From: an uncultured Collinsella sp.
GTDB lineage: Bacteria > Actinomycetota > Coriobacteriia > Coriobacteriales > Coriobacteriaceae
DNA length: 6,052 nt
NCBI GenBank assembly: GCA_902493615.1
Contig: CABUQK010000110.1
Location: 1 to 6,052 of the forward strand
Reading direction: 5' to 3'
Below, in pieces: positions 1 to 5,464 of this stretch. The notes below the pieces were generated by a model. It was given only the letters and a program-made list of their open reading frames with translations, did no database searches and was not told where the DNA came from. Made by a program: the position numbers and the translations under genes. Positions within the stretch are counted from its first letter, which is position 1. Each line of letters starts with the position of its first letter.

Positions 1-9
1 AGGAGTAAC

Positions 10-990
10 ATGAGCGATTTCCTAAACCGTATGAAGTCTGCCGCCAAGGCCGACCTTAAGACGATCGTCCTGCCCGAGGGCGAGGATCCGCGCACCATCG
101 TCGCGGCCACCAAGATCATCGAGGAGGGCCTGGCAAAGATCGTCATCCTGGGCAACCCCGACGAGATCAACGTTCCCGGCGCTACCGTCATCGACCCGCG
201 CAATGCCGAGAAGCACGAGGAGTACGCGCAGAAGTTTGCTGAGCTCCGCGCCAAGAAGGGCGTTACCATCGAGCAGGCTCGCGCCCAGGTGATGGACGCC
301 ACCTACTTTGGCACCATGATGGTCAAGATGGGCGATGCCGACGGCCTGGTCTCCGGTGCCTGCCACTCCACCGCCGACACCCTGCGCCCTGCGCTTCAGA
401 TCCTCAAGACCGCCCCGGGCACCAAGCTGGTCTCGGCCTTCTTCGTGATGTGCACCGACACCCCGCAGTTCGGTACCGACGGCACGCTGATCTTCGCCGA
501 CTGCGGCCTCAACATCAACCCGTCCTCCGACGAGCTCTCCGAGATCGCCATCGCCTCCGCTCACTCCTGGTCCACCTTCATGGGCAATGTTGAGCCGCAC
601 GTGGCCATGCTCTCCTACTCCACCATGGGCTCCGCTGGCGGCGAGGTCGCCAAGAAGGTCCAAGAGGCCGTGAAGTTCTGCAAGGAGAAGGCTCCCGAGC
701 TCGCCATCGACGGCGACCTGCAACTCGATGCCGCTATCGTCCCCACCGTCGCCCAGCTCAAGGCTCCCGGCTCCTCCGTTGCCGGCAAGGCCAACGTGCT
801 CGTGTTCCCCGACCTCGAGGCCGGCAACATCGGCTACAAGCTGGTTCAGCGCTTCGCTGGCGCCGATGCTTACGGCCCCATCCTGCAGGGCATCGCCAAG
901 CCGGTCAACGATCTGTCGCGCGGCTGCTCTGCCGACGACATCGTGGGTGTCGTGGCCATCACCGCCGTCCAGGCTCAGATGGCTGAGTAG
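10..990 (+). CDS. pta: Phosphate acetyltransferase (phosphotransacetylase), complete
   Basis: A 326-residue cytosolic enzyme that interconverts acetyl-CoA plus phosphate and acetyl phosphate plus CoA, the first step of the Pta-AckA acetate pathway. It is a single PTA_PTB domain of about the usual short-form length (320-340 residues), without the N-terminal regulatory domain of the long E. coli-type Pta. Family signatures seen are LPEGEDPR (21-28), SYSTMGSA (202-209), DGDLQLDAAI (234-243), FPDLEAGNIGYKL (266-278) and KPVNDLSRGCS (297-307). By alignment with the Methanosarcina thermophila enzyme, Ser303, Arg304 and Asp310 match its Ser309, Arg310 and Asp316, so the active site looks intact. The ATG is set by an AGGAG four bases upstream (1-5). 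Promoter and any upstream partner lie outside the window. Codon use is strongly biased to C/G-ending codons, as expected of a highly expressed gene. It faces the ackA genes instead of preceding them in an operon. Confidence 0.97.
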   Translation: MSDFLNRMKSAAKADLKTIVLPEGEDPRTIVAATKIIEEGLAKIVILGNPDEINVPGATVIDPRNAEKHEEYAQKFAELRAKKGVTIEQARAQVMDATYFGTMMVKMGDADGLVSGACHSTADTLRPALQILKTAPGTKLVSAFFVMCTDTPQFGTDGTLIFADCGLNINPSSDELSEIAIASAHSWSTFMGNVEPHVAMLSYSTMGSAGGEVAKKVQEAVKFCKEKAPELAIDGDLQLDAAIVPTVAQLKAPGSSVAGKANVLVFPDLEAGNIGYKLVQRFAGADAYGPILQGIAKPVNDLSRGCSADDIVGVVAITAVQAQMAE

Positions 991-1005
991 CGAACATATC
1001 CCCTC

Positions 1006-1132
1006 GGGACCCTACAGGGTAAAGCTCTGAAAACGTCCTCGGACATGCATGAAACCCCCGCTGCGCACTTCGTGCGGCGGGGGTTTCATGCGTCCTGCGG
1101 AATATTTTCAGAGCTTTACCCTGTAGGGTCCC
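1006..1132. repeat. Perfect 28-bp inverted repeat enclosing a terminator-like hairpin
   Basis: Positions 1006-1033 and 1105-1132 are exact reverse complements over 28 bp, separated by 71 bp. Each arm starts with GGGACCCTACAGGGT (or its complement) and so carries its own near-palindrome, ACCCT-two bases-AGGGT (1009-1020 and 1118-1129). A second independent hairpin sits inside (1047-1091). The left arm begins 15 bases after the pta stop codon. No target-site duplication is visible at the outer edges, so mobility is not shown. It could be a MITE-like element that brought a terminator with it, or a very long 3' hairpin of the pta transcript. The inverted repeat itself is certain; its role is not. 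Confidence 0.9.
1047..1091 (+). terminator. Probable pta transcription terminator, possibly bidirectional
   Basis: A perfect 15-bp stem (1047-1061 with 1077-1091, arm GCATGAAACCCCCGC) is topped by a further 5-bp stem CGCAC/GTGCG with a TTC loop, after a two-base bulge (TG). GGAC/GTCC extends it at the base. The AAACCCCCGC/GCGGGGGTTT core is a usual terminator shape in GC-rich genomes and lies 57 bases past the pta stop. The U-run is short (TTT, inside the stem) and there is an AAA on the other strand, so it may work both ways. Termination is inferred from shape and position only. Confidence 0.65.
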
Positions 1133-1161
1133 TGCCGCCACGTAGCAATCAGGGAATCCGG

Positions 1162-1475
1162 GGTGGACGGCGGCTTGGCTACGAGCTGGCGCTGAAAATC
1201 TGAATGGATGGGTGCCGTTGCTGGGAGCGCAGGCGTTGCTGATGATGGTCACTTTGGAGATTGAAAGGCCGGTGGGCTTCGGCGGTTGTTGTGCTGGAAA
1301 CTACATCCCAGTTTGGAGGCGGATTGTGGGATGTGGCTTCCGCTTGGGGCCTGTTTGGGAAACTTTGGGACGGAATTTTGCTTTATTGTGGGTCGCACTT
1401 TCCGCAACGTGCCTCAACCGGAAAGCGTGTCCCAGTATTTGCGCTCGAAATGGGATGGGGTTTCCGCCGTCCACC
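1162..1475. repeat. Intergenic segment bounded by a 12-bp perfect inverted repeat
   Basis: GGTGGACGGCGG at 1162-1173 is the exact reverse complement of 1464-1475, giving a 314-bp segment with inverted ends. I see no coding region inside. Open frames here are short, lack ribosome binding sites and cross a repeat array whose 62-bp period is not a multiple of three. The right end overlaps the last hairpin unit. There is no clear flanking duplication and no transposase. It could be a non-autonomous mobile element or a chance GC-rich match enclosing a local repeat array. It lies between the pta terminator and the ackA terminator, so it is not an obvious leader of either gene. Confidence 0.45.
1296..1467. 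repeat. Three degenerate 48-bp hairpin units with an exact 62-bp period
   Basis: Units start with GGAAA and end with TTCCGC at 1296-1343, 1358-1405 and 1420-1467. Starts are exactly 62 bp apart and the spacers are 14 bp each. Ungapped, unit 1 matches unit 3 at 30 of 48 positions and unit 2 at 26 of 48. The matches fall in blocks: GGAAA at the start, TGGG near position 32 and TTCCGC at the end; TCCCAGT in units 1 and 3 only. Unit 1 folds into a 15-bp stem (1296-1310 with 1327-1341) with one mismatch and one wobble. Unit 3 keeps the nested GGAAA-TCCCA/TGGGA-TTTCC arrangement with wobbles and two mismatches. Unit 2 pairs poorly on its own, although its CTTTCCG can pair with CGGAAAG of unit 3. 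I recognise no RNA family, and the units are too divergent for a CRISPR array. Confidence 0.7.
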
Positions 1476-1484
1476 TGCTAGTAA

Positions 1485-1518
1485 AAAGGCCTCCGGAGTT
1501 GTTGCTCTGGAGGCCTTT
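1485..1518 (-). terminator. Intrinsic terminator of the downstream ackA gene
   Basis: A 14-bp stem (1485-1498 with 1505-1518, arm AAAGGCCTCC plus GGAG) has one G-U position and a six-base loop. Read on the minus strand it is followed by a run of five T (1487-1483), partly within the stem end. It begins 22 bases beyond the ackA stop codon. This is a textbook Rho-independent terminator in the right orientation. Confidence 0.9.
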
Positions 1519-1540
1519 CGTTTACTTGCAAATGCGCGCG

Positions 1541-2719
1541 TTAGTTGTTCTTGGTCAGACGCTCGACGTCGTGGGCGATCATGTATTCCTCGTCGGTGGG
1601 GATGACCATGACCGTGACGGCGGAACCGGCGGCACTGATGACCTGCGGACCGTTGCCCACTGCCTCGCGGTTCTTGTTATTGTCGATGCGTACGCCCAGC
1701 CACTCAAAGCAGTCGCAGAAGGCCTTGCGGATCGACCAGTCGTTCTCGCCGATGCCGGCGGTAAAGGTGATGGTGTCCACGCCCGCCATGGAGGCGATCA
1801 TGGAACCGGCCTGCTGCATGGCCTTGTATGCGAACATATCGAAGGCGAGCAGGCAGCGCTCGTCACCCTCGGAGGCGCGCGTACGGATGTCGCGGGCGTC
1901 GTTGGAGATGCCCGAGATGGCAAGCAGACCGGACTGCTTGTTCATCATGTCGTCGACTTCCTGGTAACTGTAGCCGCCCTCGCGCTGAAGATAGCACACG
2001 GTGGCCGGGTCGATGGAACCACAACGGGTACCCATCATCAGGCCATCAAGCGGCGTGAGGCCCATCGTGGTATCGCGGCACACGCCGTCCTCGATGGCGG
2101 CGAGCGAAGCACCGTTGCCCAGATGGCACGAAAGCAGGCGGTGGCAGCGCGAGCCCAGGATCTCCTTGGCCATCATCCACTCGTAACGGTGGCTCGTACC
2201 GTGCGCGCCATACTTGCGCACGTGGTACTTGTCGCACACGTCCTTGGGCAGCGCGTAGGTGTAGGCGACCTCGGGCATGGTCATGTGGAACGAGGTGTCG
2301 AAGACGGCCACGTTGGGCAGCTCCGGATACTTCTCGCGGCAATATTCGATTGCCGCGGCCTCGCCGTAATTGTGCAGCGGAGCAAGCGGTGCCACCTCAA
2401 GGATCTTAGCCATGACCTCATCGTCGACAACTGCGGAATCATCGAAGTGCCAGCCGCCCTGAACGATGCGATGTCCAATGCCATCGATCGTAAAGTCGGT
2501 CTTCTCGAGCTCCTCGAGCACACGCGCGATAGCCGAACGGTGATCCGGGAAGGGGACCTCCTCGGTTTGCTTGACGCCACCGTTCTCGGAGTGGCCAAAG
2601 ATGCCCATGTCCGAACCGATACGTTCGCAGTTGCCCTTGGCGAAAACCTCGCGGGTATCGGTATCCAAAAGCTGGTATTTGAGACTCGAGCTGCCGGCGT
2701 TGACAACAAGTACGTTCAT
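1541..2719 (-). CDS. ackA: Acetate kinase, downstream copy with canonical motifs
   Basis: A 392-residue cytosolic kinase (ASKHA fold) that makes ATP and acetate from acetyl phosphate and ADP, or the reverse. Length is typical of AckA. Key residues, numbered here and matched to Methanosarcina thermophila AckA, are Asn7, Ser10, Ser12 and Lys14 in NAGSSSLK, Arg84 (Arg91), His116 (His123), Asp141 (Asp148), His173 in GAHGTSH (His180), CHLGNG at 198-203, Arg232 in MGTRCGSIDP (Arg241), TAGIGEN at 320-326 and PTDEE at 374-378. All expected catalytic residues are present. One departure is HRIVQGGW (83-90), where many family members have HRVVHGGE. The ATG follows AAAGGAGT (2723-2730) by three bases. 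It lies downstream of a second acetate kinase on the same strand, but a terminator and a promoter-like island separate them, so it is probably transcribed alone and ends at its own terminator. This copy is the better match to a standard acetate kinase. Confidence 0.97.
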   Translation of the reverse strand: MNVLVVNAGSSSLKYQLLDTDTREVFAKGNCERIGSDMGIFGHSENGGVKQTEEVPFPDHRSAIARVLEELEKTDFTIDGIGHRIVQGGWHFDDSAVVDDEVMAKILEVAPLAPLHNYGEAAAIEYCREKYPELPNVAVFDTSFHMTMPEVAYTYALPKDVCDKYHVRKYGAHGTSHRYEWMMAKEILGSRCHRLLSCHLGNGASLAAIEDGVCRDTTMGLTPLDGLMMGTRCGSIDPATVCYLQREGGYSYQEVDDMMNKQSGLLAISGISNDARDIRTRASEGDERCLLAFDMFAYKAMQQAGSMIASMAGVDTITFTAGIGENDWSIRKAFCDCFEWLGVRIDNNKNREAVGNGPQVISAAGSAVTVMVIPTDEEYMIAHDVERLTKNN

Positions 2720-2785
2720 GAGACTCCTTTGCAGTGCGGTACGGTCGGCGCAGACCCCTTAAGGTGGCCGTATGTTAATAAGAAG

Positions 2786-2811
2786 TTATCATATCTTGAT
2801 AAATAGCTATC
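2786..2811 (-). promoter_or_regulatory. Candidate promoter/operator of the downstream ackA
   Basis: An AT-rich island of about 45 bp stands out in the 163-bp gap between the two ackA genes. It holds TTATC-seven bases-GATAA (2786-2802) and the perfect palindrome ATAGCTAT (2803-2810), flanked by GATA and TATC, so the half-site recurs three times in 26 bp. On the minus strand TATGAT (2793-2788) is a good -10 candidate. No convincing -35 lies 16-18 bases upstream, which would fit activator dependence. A start near 2780 would give a leader of about 60 nt. The motif spacing is seen; promoter and operator function are inferred. Confidence 0.45.
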
Positions 2812-2832
2812 AGAATGTCGCCCGACGAGCGC

Positions 2833-2871
2833 AAAAGAGGGGCCGAACGGCACTTGGTCGTCCAGCCCCTC
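2833..2871 (-). terminator. Intrinsic terminator of the upstream acetate kinase gene
   Basis: GAGGGGC (2837-2843) pairs with GCCCCTC (2865-2871), and the stem can extend inward by a few pairs including wobbles. On the minus strand the stem is followed by TTTT (2836-2833). It starts 11 bases after the stop codon of the acetate kinase at 2883-4061. It should separate transcription of the two kinases, at least in part. Confidence 0.75.
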
Positions 2872-2882
2872 CCCTCTTGCAA

Positions 2883-4061
2883 TTACTTGCCGTTGACAAT
2901 GCGCTCGACGTCGGAAGCGATCATGAACTCCTCGTCCGTGGGGATGACGAAGATCTTGACCTTGGAATCCTTGGCAGACAGGCACCAAGCGCCGTCGCCA
3001 CGCAGGGCGTTACGGGCATGGTCCATCTTGACGCCCATAAAGGCCAGACGGTCGGCAACGCCGGCGCGAACGGCCGGAGCGTGCTCACCGATGCCGGCGG
3101 TGAAGACCAGCGTGTCCATGCCACACATGGAAGTGGCCATCTCGGCAGCCTTGGCGGCAATCTTGTAGACGAACATGTCGAAGGCGAGCTGAGCATCGGG
3201 GTCGCCAGCGGCGGCAAGCTCCTCGACGTTGCGGCAGTCGTTGGTCTTGCCACCGGTCACAGCCAAAAGGCCGGATTTCTTGTTCATCATCTCGTCGACC
3301 TCGTCGAAGGTGTAGCCGCCCTCGCGCTGCAGGTAGCACACGGTAGCCGGGTCGATGGAGCCGCAGCGGGTGCCCATCATGACGCCGTCGAGCGGCGTCA
3401 AGCCCATGGTGGTATCCATGCACTTGCCGTCCTCGATGGCGCACAGGGAAGCGCCGGAGCCGATATGGCACACAACGACCTTGCGGGCCTCGCCGTTGGT
3501 CATCTCGGCGACCTTCTTGGAGATGTAACGGTAGCTGGTGCCGTGGGCGCCGTACTTACGGATGTGCAGCTTGTCGCAAACATCCTTGGGAAGGGCGTAG
3601 GTCTTGGCGACCTCGGGCATGTTGAAGTGGAAAGCGGTGTCATAGACCGTGACGTTGGGCAGGTCGGGATACTGCTCCAGGCAGAACTCGATAACGTTGG
3701 CCTCGGGGTTGTTGTGTAGCGGCGCCAGCGGGGCGACCTCGCGGATCTTGGCGAGAACGTCCTCGTCGACGAGGGAGGAATCGCCAAAGTACCAGCCGCC
3801 CTGAACGATACGGTGACCGATGCCCTCGATCTTGACGCCGTTGGCCTCGAGGTCCTTCAGGACGACCTCGATGGCGACCTTGTGGTCGGGGAACTCGATG
3901 TTCTCGGTCACCTTCTTGGAGCCGTTGGCAGCGTGGGTGAAGGTACCGCCGGTAAAGCAGACGCGCTCGCAGGAGCCCTTTGCGGACACCTTGTGGGACT
4001 TGGTATCGATGACCTGATACTTAAGGGTCGAAGATCCTGCGTTGACGACCAGAACGTTCAT
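2883..4061 (-). CDS. ackA: Acetate kinase paralog, upstream copy with altered motifs
   Basis: A second complete 392-residue acetate kinase, about 60% identical by eye to its neighbour and aligned without gaps through residue 270. The core catalytic residues are kept: Asn7, Ser10, Lys14, Arg84, His116, Asp141, His173, Arg232 and PTDEE (374-378). Pocket residues matching Methanosarcina Val93, Leu122 and Pro232 are also kept (Val86, Leu115, Pro223), so acetyl phosphate/acetate is still the likely substrate. Three conserved positions differ: SSSLK is SSTLK (Thr12), HGTSH is HGTSY (Tyr177), and HLGNG is HIGSG (Ser202 for the phosphate-contacting Asn). HRIVQGGW is shared with the neighbour. Codon use is strongly biased, arguing for expression and against decay. 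The ATG follows a weak AGGGAG three bases upstream. A kinase for a related acyl phosphate, or one with altered kinetics or direction, cannot be excluded. Acetate kinase family membership is certain; division of labour is inferred. Confidence 0.95.
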   Translation of the reverse strand: MNVLVVNAGSSTLKYQVIDTKSHKVSAKGSCERVCFTGGTFTHAANGSKKVTENIEFPDHKVAIEVVLKDLEANGVKIEGIGHRIVQGGWYFGDSSLVDEDVLAKIREVAPLAPLHNNPEANVIEFCLEQYPDLPNVTVYDTAFHFNMPEVAKTYALPKDVCDKLHIRKYGAHGTSYRYISKKVAEMTNGEARKVVVCHIGSGASLCAIEDGKCMDTTMGLTPLDGVMMGTRCGSIDPATVCYLQREGGYTFDEVDEMMNKKSGLLAVTGGKTNDCRNVEELAAAGDPDAQLAFDMFVYKIAAKAAEMATSMCGMDTLVFTAGIGEHAPAVRAGVADRLAFMGVKMDHARNALRGDGAWCLSAKDSKVKIFVIPTDEEFMIASDVERIVNGK

Positions 4062-4114
4062 GTGTCTCCCTACTAACAGGCGGTGTGGCGCCGCCAGGTT
4101 ACATACGCTTCAAT
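4062..4114 (-). promoter_or_regulatory. Short upstream region of the first acetate kinase gene
   Basis: Only 53 bp separate this ackA start from the terminator of the MFS gene, so its promoter must lie here or overlap that terminator. TATGTA (4105-4100, minus strand) is a possible -10, but any -35 would fall within the terminator stem. The leader contains GGCGG/CCGCC (4079-4083 with 4091-4095), a small GC-rich hairpin close to the ribosome binding site. Support is weak: this is the expected place for a promoter, not a recognised one. Confidence 0.3.
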
Positions 4115-4148
4115 AATAAACCCAAACGCCCTCGCGCTCGGGTTTATT
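4115..4148 (-). terminator. Intrinsic terminator of the MFS transporter gene
   Basis: AATAAACCC (4115-4123) and GGGTTTATT (4140-4148) form a perfect 9-bp stem with a 16-base loop. On the minus strand the stem ends in GGGTTTATT followed by ATTG, so the T-rich tail is partly in the stem. It lies 34 bases past the MFS stop codon. The matching TTTATT on the other strand would let it stop rightward transcripts too. Confidence 0.75.
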
Positions 4149-4181
4149 GCGTTGATATATAAGTTATCGATGCCTGGATGC

Positions 4182-5342
4182 TCATGGCCTTTGACTTGTA
4201 AGACGAAAGAGCGCGGGGATATACACCAAAGAAGAAATCCCGAGCGCTACAAGCAATATGACTCGAATACCCGCGATGCTGCTCAACGCAGCATTGAACA
4301 GATAGAAAAGGATGGCACCCACCGCCACCATCTGGCTTTGGACCGAAATTAGTGAACAGCGCATCGAAGAATCGACAGCATTTTGAAAAATTGAGTATTT
4401 AATTGGAGCAAATAACGAGTAAGCGACCGTCTGCAGTACATAGAACACGGGCAGCAAATAGACCGGAGTAAAGGGAATCAAAAACAGAGCAGTCAGGGAA
4501 AGGCGCACGATGCCGCAAATACGCGCAAAACGGCCCTTGTCGACATGAGCAATCACACTGGGCACAATAAGCCCCATGGAGGCCGAGGCAAGGAGCTGGA
4601 CCGCAATGGTCACACCCGAAGCGACGGCATTCATTCCGCGACCCGCAAGCAACAGTGAGAAAAAGTCTTCCAGGGCGACAAAAGCAAATGCCTGAGAGCA
4701 GTCCATGATGAACGCTGAACGAAGAATGCCGTTACGCGCAATAGCGGCACCGATCATCTTCGGGCTAATTCCACGCTCAGGTGTCGCTGTAGTGTCCCCT
4801 CTTCGCATCTCAGGAATGCAGACAACGACAACCAACGCCAACACCATTGCGATGATATCTGCCGAAAGACCAATGAGATATGCACCGACAGACGAAATGA
4901 AACCGCCAACGCAAGCGGAGATGGCATAAGAGGCATAGAAAACAAATCGCTCAACGACATTAAGTCTTACGAGCTGGTCCTGAGAGACGCTGTCAATGTA
5001 AATTGCTTCTATGGATCCGCTCACACATGCAACGGCAAAACCTTTGAGAGCAAACGCGCCGATTAAAAGCAGAGGAGAACGGATGAAAAGCAGGGCGGCG
5101 TAGTATCCAAGCATTCCCACGACGCCAACGAGACCACTTGTCTTTCGTCCAAACCTATCAGCAATATAGCCAGTGGGAACTTCAAGGATGAACTTGCTCA
5201 CTTGATATGCAACCATCATGCTAGAAATCGCTACCATCGAAAGCCCGACGAACTCAAGGTAGACGGTTAGAAAATACAAGATGGTGCTGAAGTTCGACAG
5301 GAAAACGAACATCATATAAAGCAAAACCGTACGGTTTTTCAT
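4182..5342 (-). CDS. Major facilitator superfamily transporter, putative exporter
   Basis: A 386-residue inner-membrane protein with about twelve hydrophobic segments in two halves, split by a charged loop near residues 177-200 (PEMRRGDTTATPERG). The segment EVPTGYIADRFGRK (54-67) is the MFS motif A between helices 2 and 3, in the EVPTG form common in uncharacterised drug-exporter-like MFS proteins. The substrate cannot be read from sequence. I chose the ATG at 5342 because GGAGGG lies six bases upstream (5354-5349). An in-frame TTG eight codons earlier lacks such a site and would add a charged, unconserved-looking tail. It follows a LysR-type regulator on the same strand after 119 bp and ends at its own terminator. 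GC content is visibly lower than in pta and ackA, which may reflect separate ancestry. MFS membership is secure; the exporter role is inferred. Confidence 0.9.
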   Translation of the reverse strand: MKNRTVLLYMMFVFLSNFSTILYFLTVYLEFVGLSMVAISSMMVAYQVSKFILEVPTGYIADRFGRKTSGLVGVVGMLGYYAALLFIRSPLLLIGAFALKGFAVACVSGSIEAIYIDSVSQDQLVRLNVVERFVFYASYAISACVGGFISSVGAYLIGLSADIIAMVLALVVVVCIPEMRRGDTTATPERGISPKMIGAAIARNGILRSAFIMDCSQAFAFVALEDFFSLLLAGRGMNAVASGVTIAVQLLASASMGLIVPSVIAHVDKGRFARICGIVRLSLTALFLIPFTPVYLLPVFYVLQTVAYSLFAPIKYSIFQNAVDSSMRCSLISVQSQMVAVGAILFYLFNAALSSIAGIRVILLVALGISSLVYIPALFRLTSQRP

Positions 5343-5419
5343 GCTCCGCCCTCCAAGAGTCAGCAATCTAAATCGGAATCTTGGAAAAGCATGAGGGCAA
5401 AGCCGTCAGTCATGTGTTA

Positions 5420-5464
5420 CAAGGCGTCAACATTCACTTGACGCCTTGAGGCCAAATGGCCTCA
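5420..5464 (-). promoter_or_regulatory. Two abutting palindromes between the LysR-type and MFS genes
   Basis: CAAGGCGTCAA (5420-5430) and its exact complement (5438-5448) form an 11-bp stem with a seven-base loop. Overlapping it by two bases, TGAGGCC (5447-5453) and GGCCTCA (5458-5464) form a 7-bp stem with an AAAT loop that includes the stop codon of the LysR-type gene. On the minus strand the larger stem is followed by TAACACATG, with no T-run, so it is a poor intrinsic terminator. It may be a weak or Rho-assisted stop, or a regulator site upstream of the MFS gene. No convincing MFS promoter is visible in 5343-5419. Confidence 0.5.

Noticed and set aside
22..723. Long open frame antisense to pta (233 codons)
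   Set aside because: It mirrors the codon bias of pta, gives a low-complexity Gly/Leu/Asp/Val-rich protein, and shows no family motif.
1000..1140. Target-site duplication around the 28-bp inverted repeat
   Set aside because: The flanks (CCCCTC on the left, TGCCGC on the right) do not match, so transposition cannot be claimed from this copy.
1296..1467. CRISPR array
   Set aside because: Units are only about 55-62% alike and spacers are just 14 bp, whereas CRISPR repeats are near-identical with spacers of about 30 bp. No cas genes are present.
1212..1605. Short plus-strand open frames (89 and 114 codons) in the pta-ackA gap
   Set aside because: No convincing ribosome binding site. They overlap in different frames and cross repeats with a 62-bp period, which would shift frame at each unit.
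1286..2806. 506-codon open frame on the plus strand across the gap and the downstream ackA
   Set aside because: Nearly all of it is antisense to a certain acetate kinase gene. Its start lies in the repeat array, and the product (rich in His, Val, Gly, Asp) resembles no known domain.
2772..3719. 315-codon open frame antisense to the upstream acetate kinase
   Set aside because: Same antisense codon-bias effect; it begins in the AT-rich promoter island and has no recognisable motif.
5343..5366. Upstream TTG start for the MFS gene
   Set aside because: The ATG at 5342 has GGAGGG at ideal spacing. Translating from the TTG would cross that site and add eight residues without family support.
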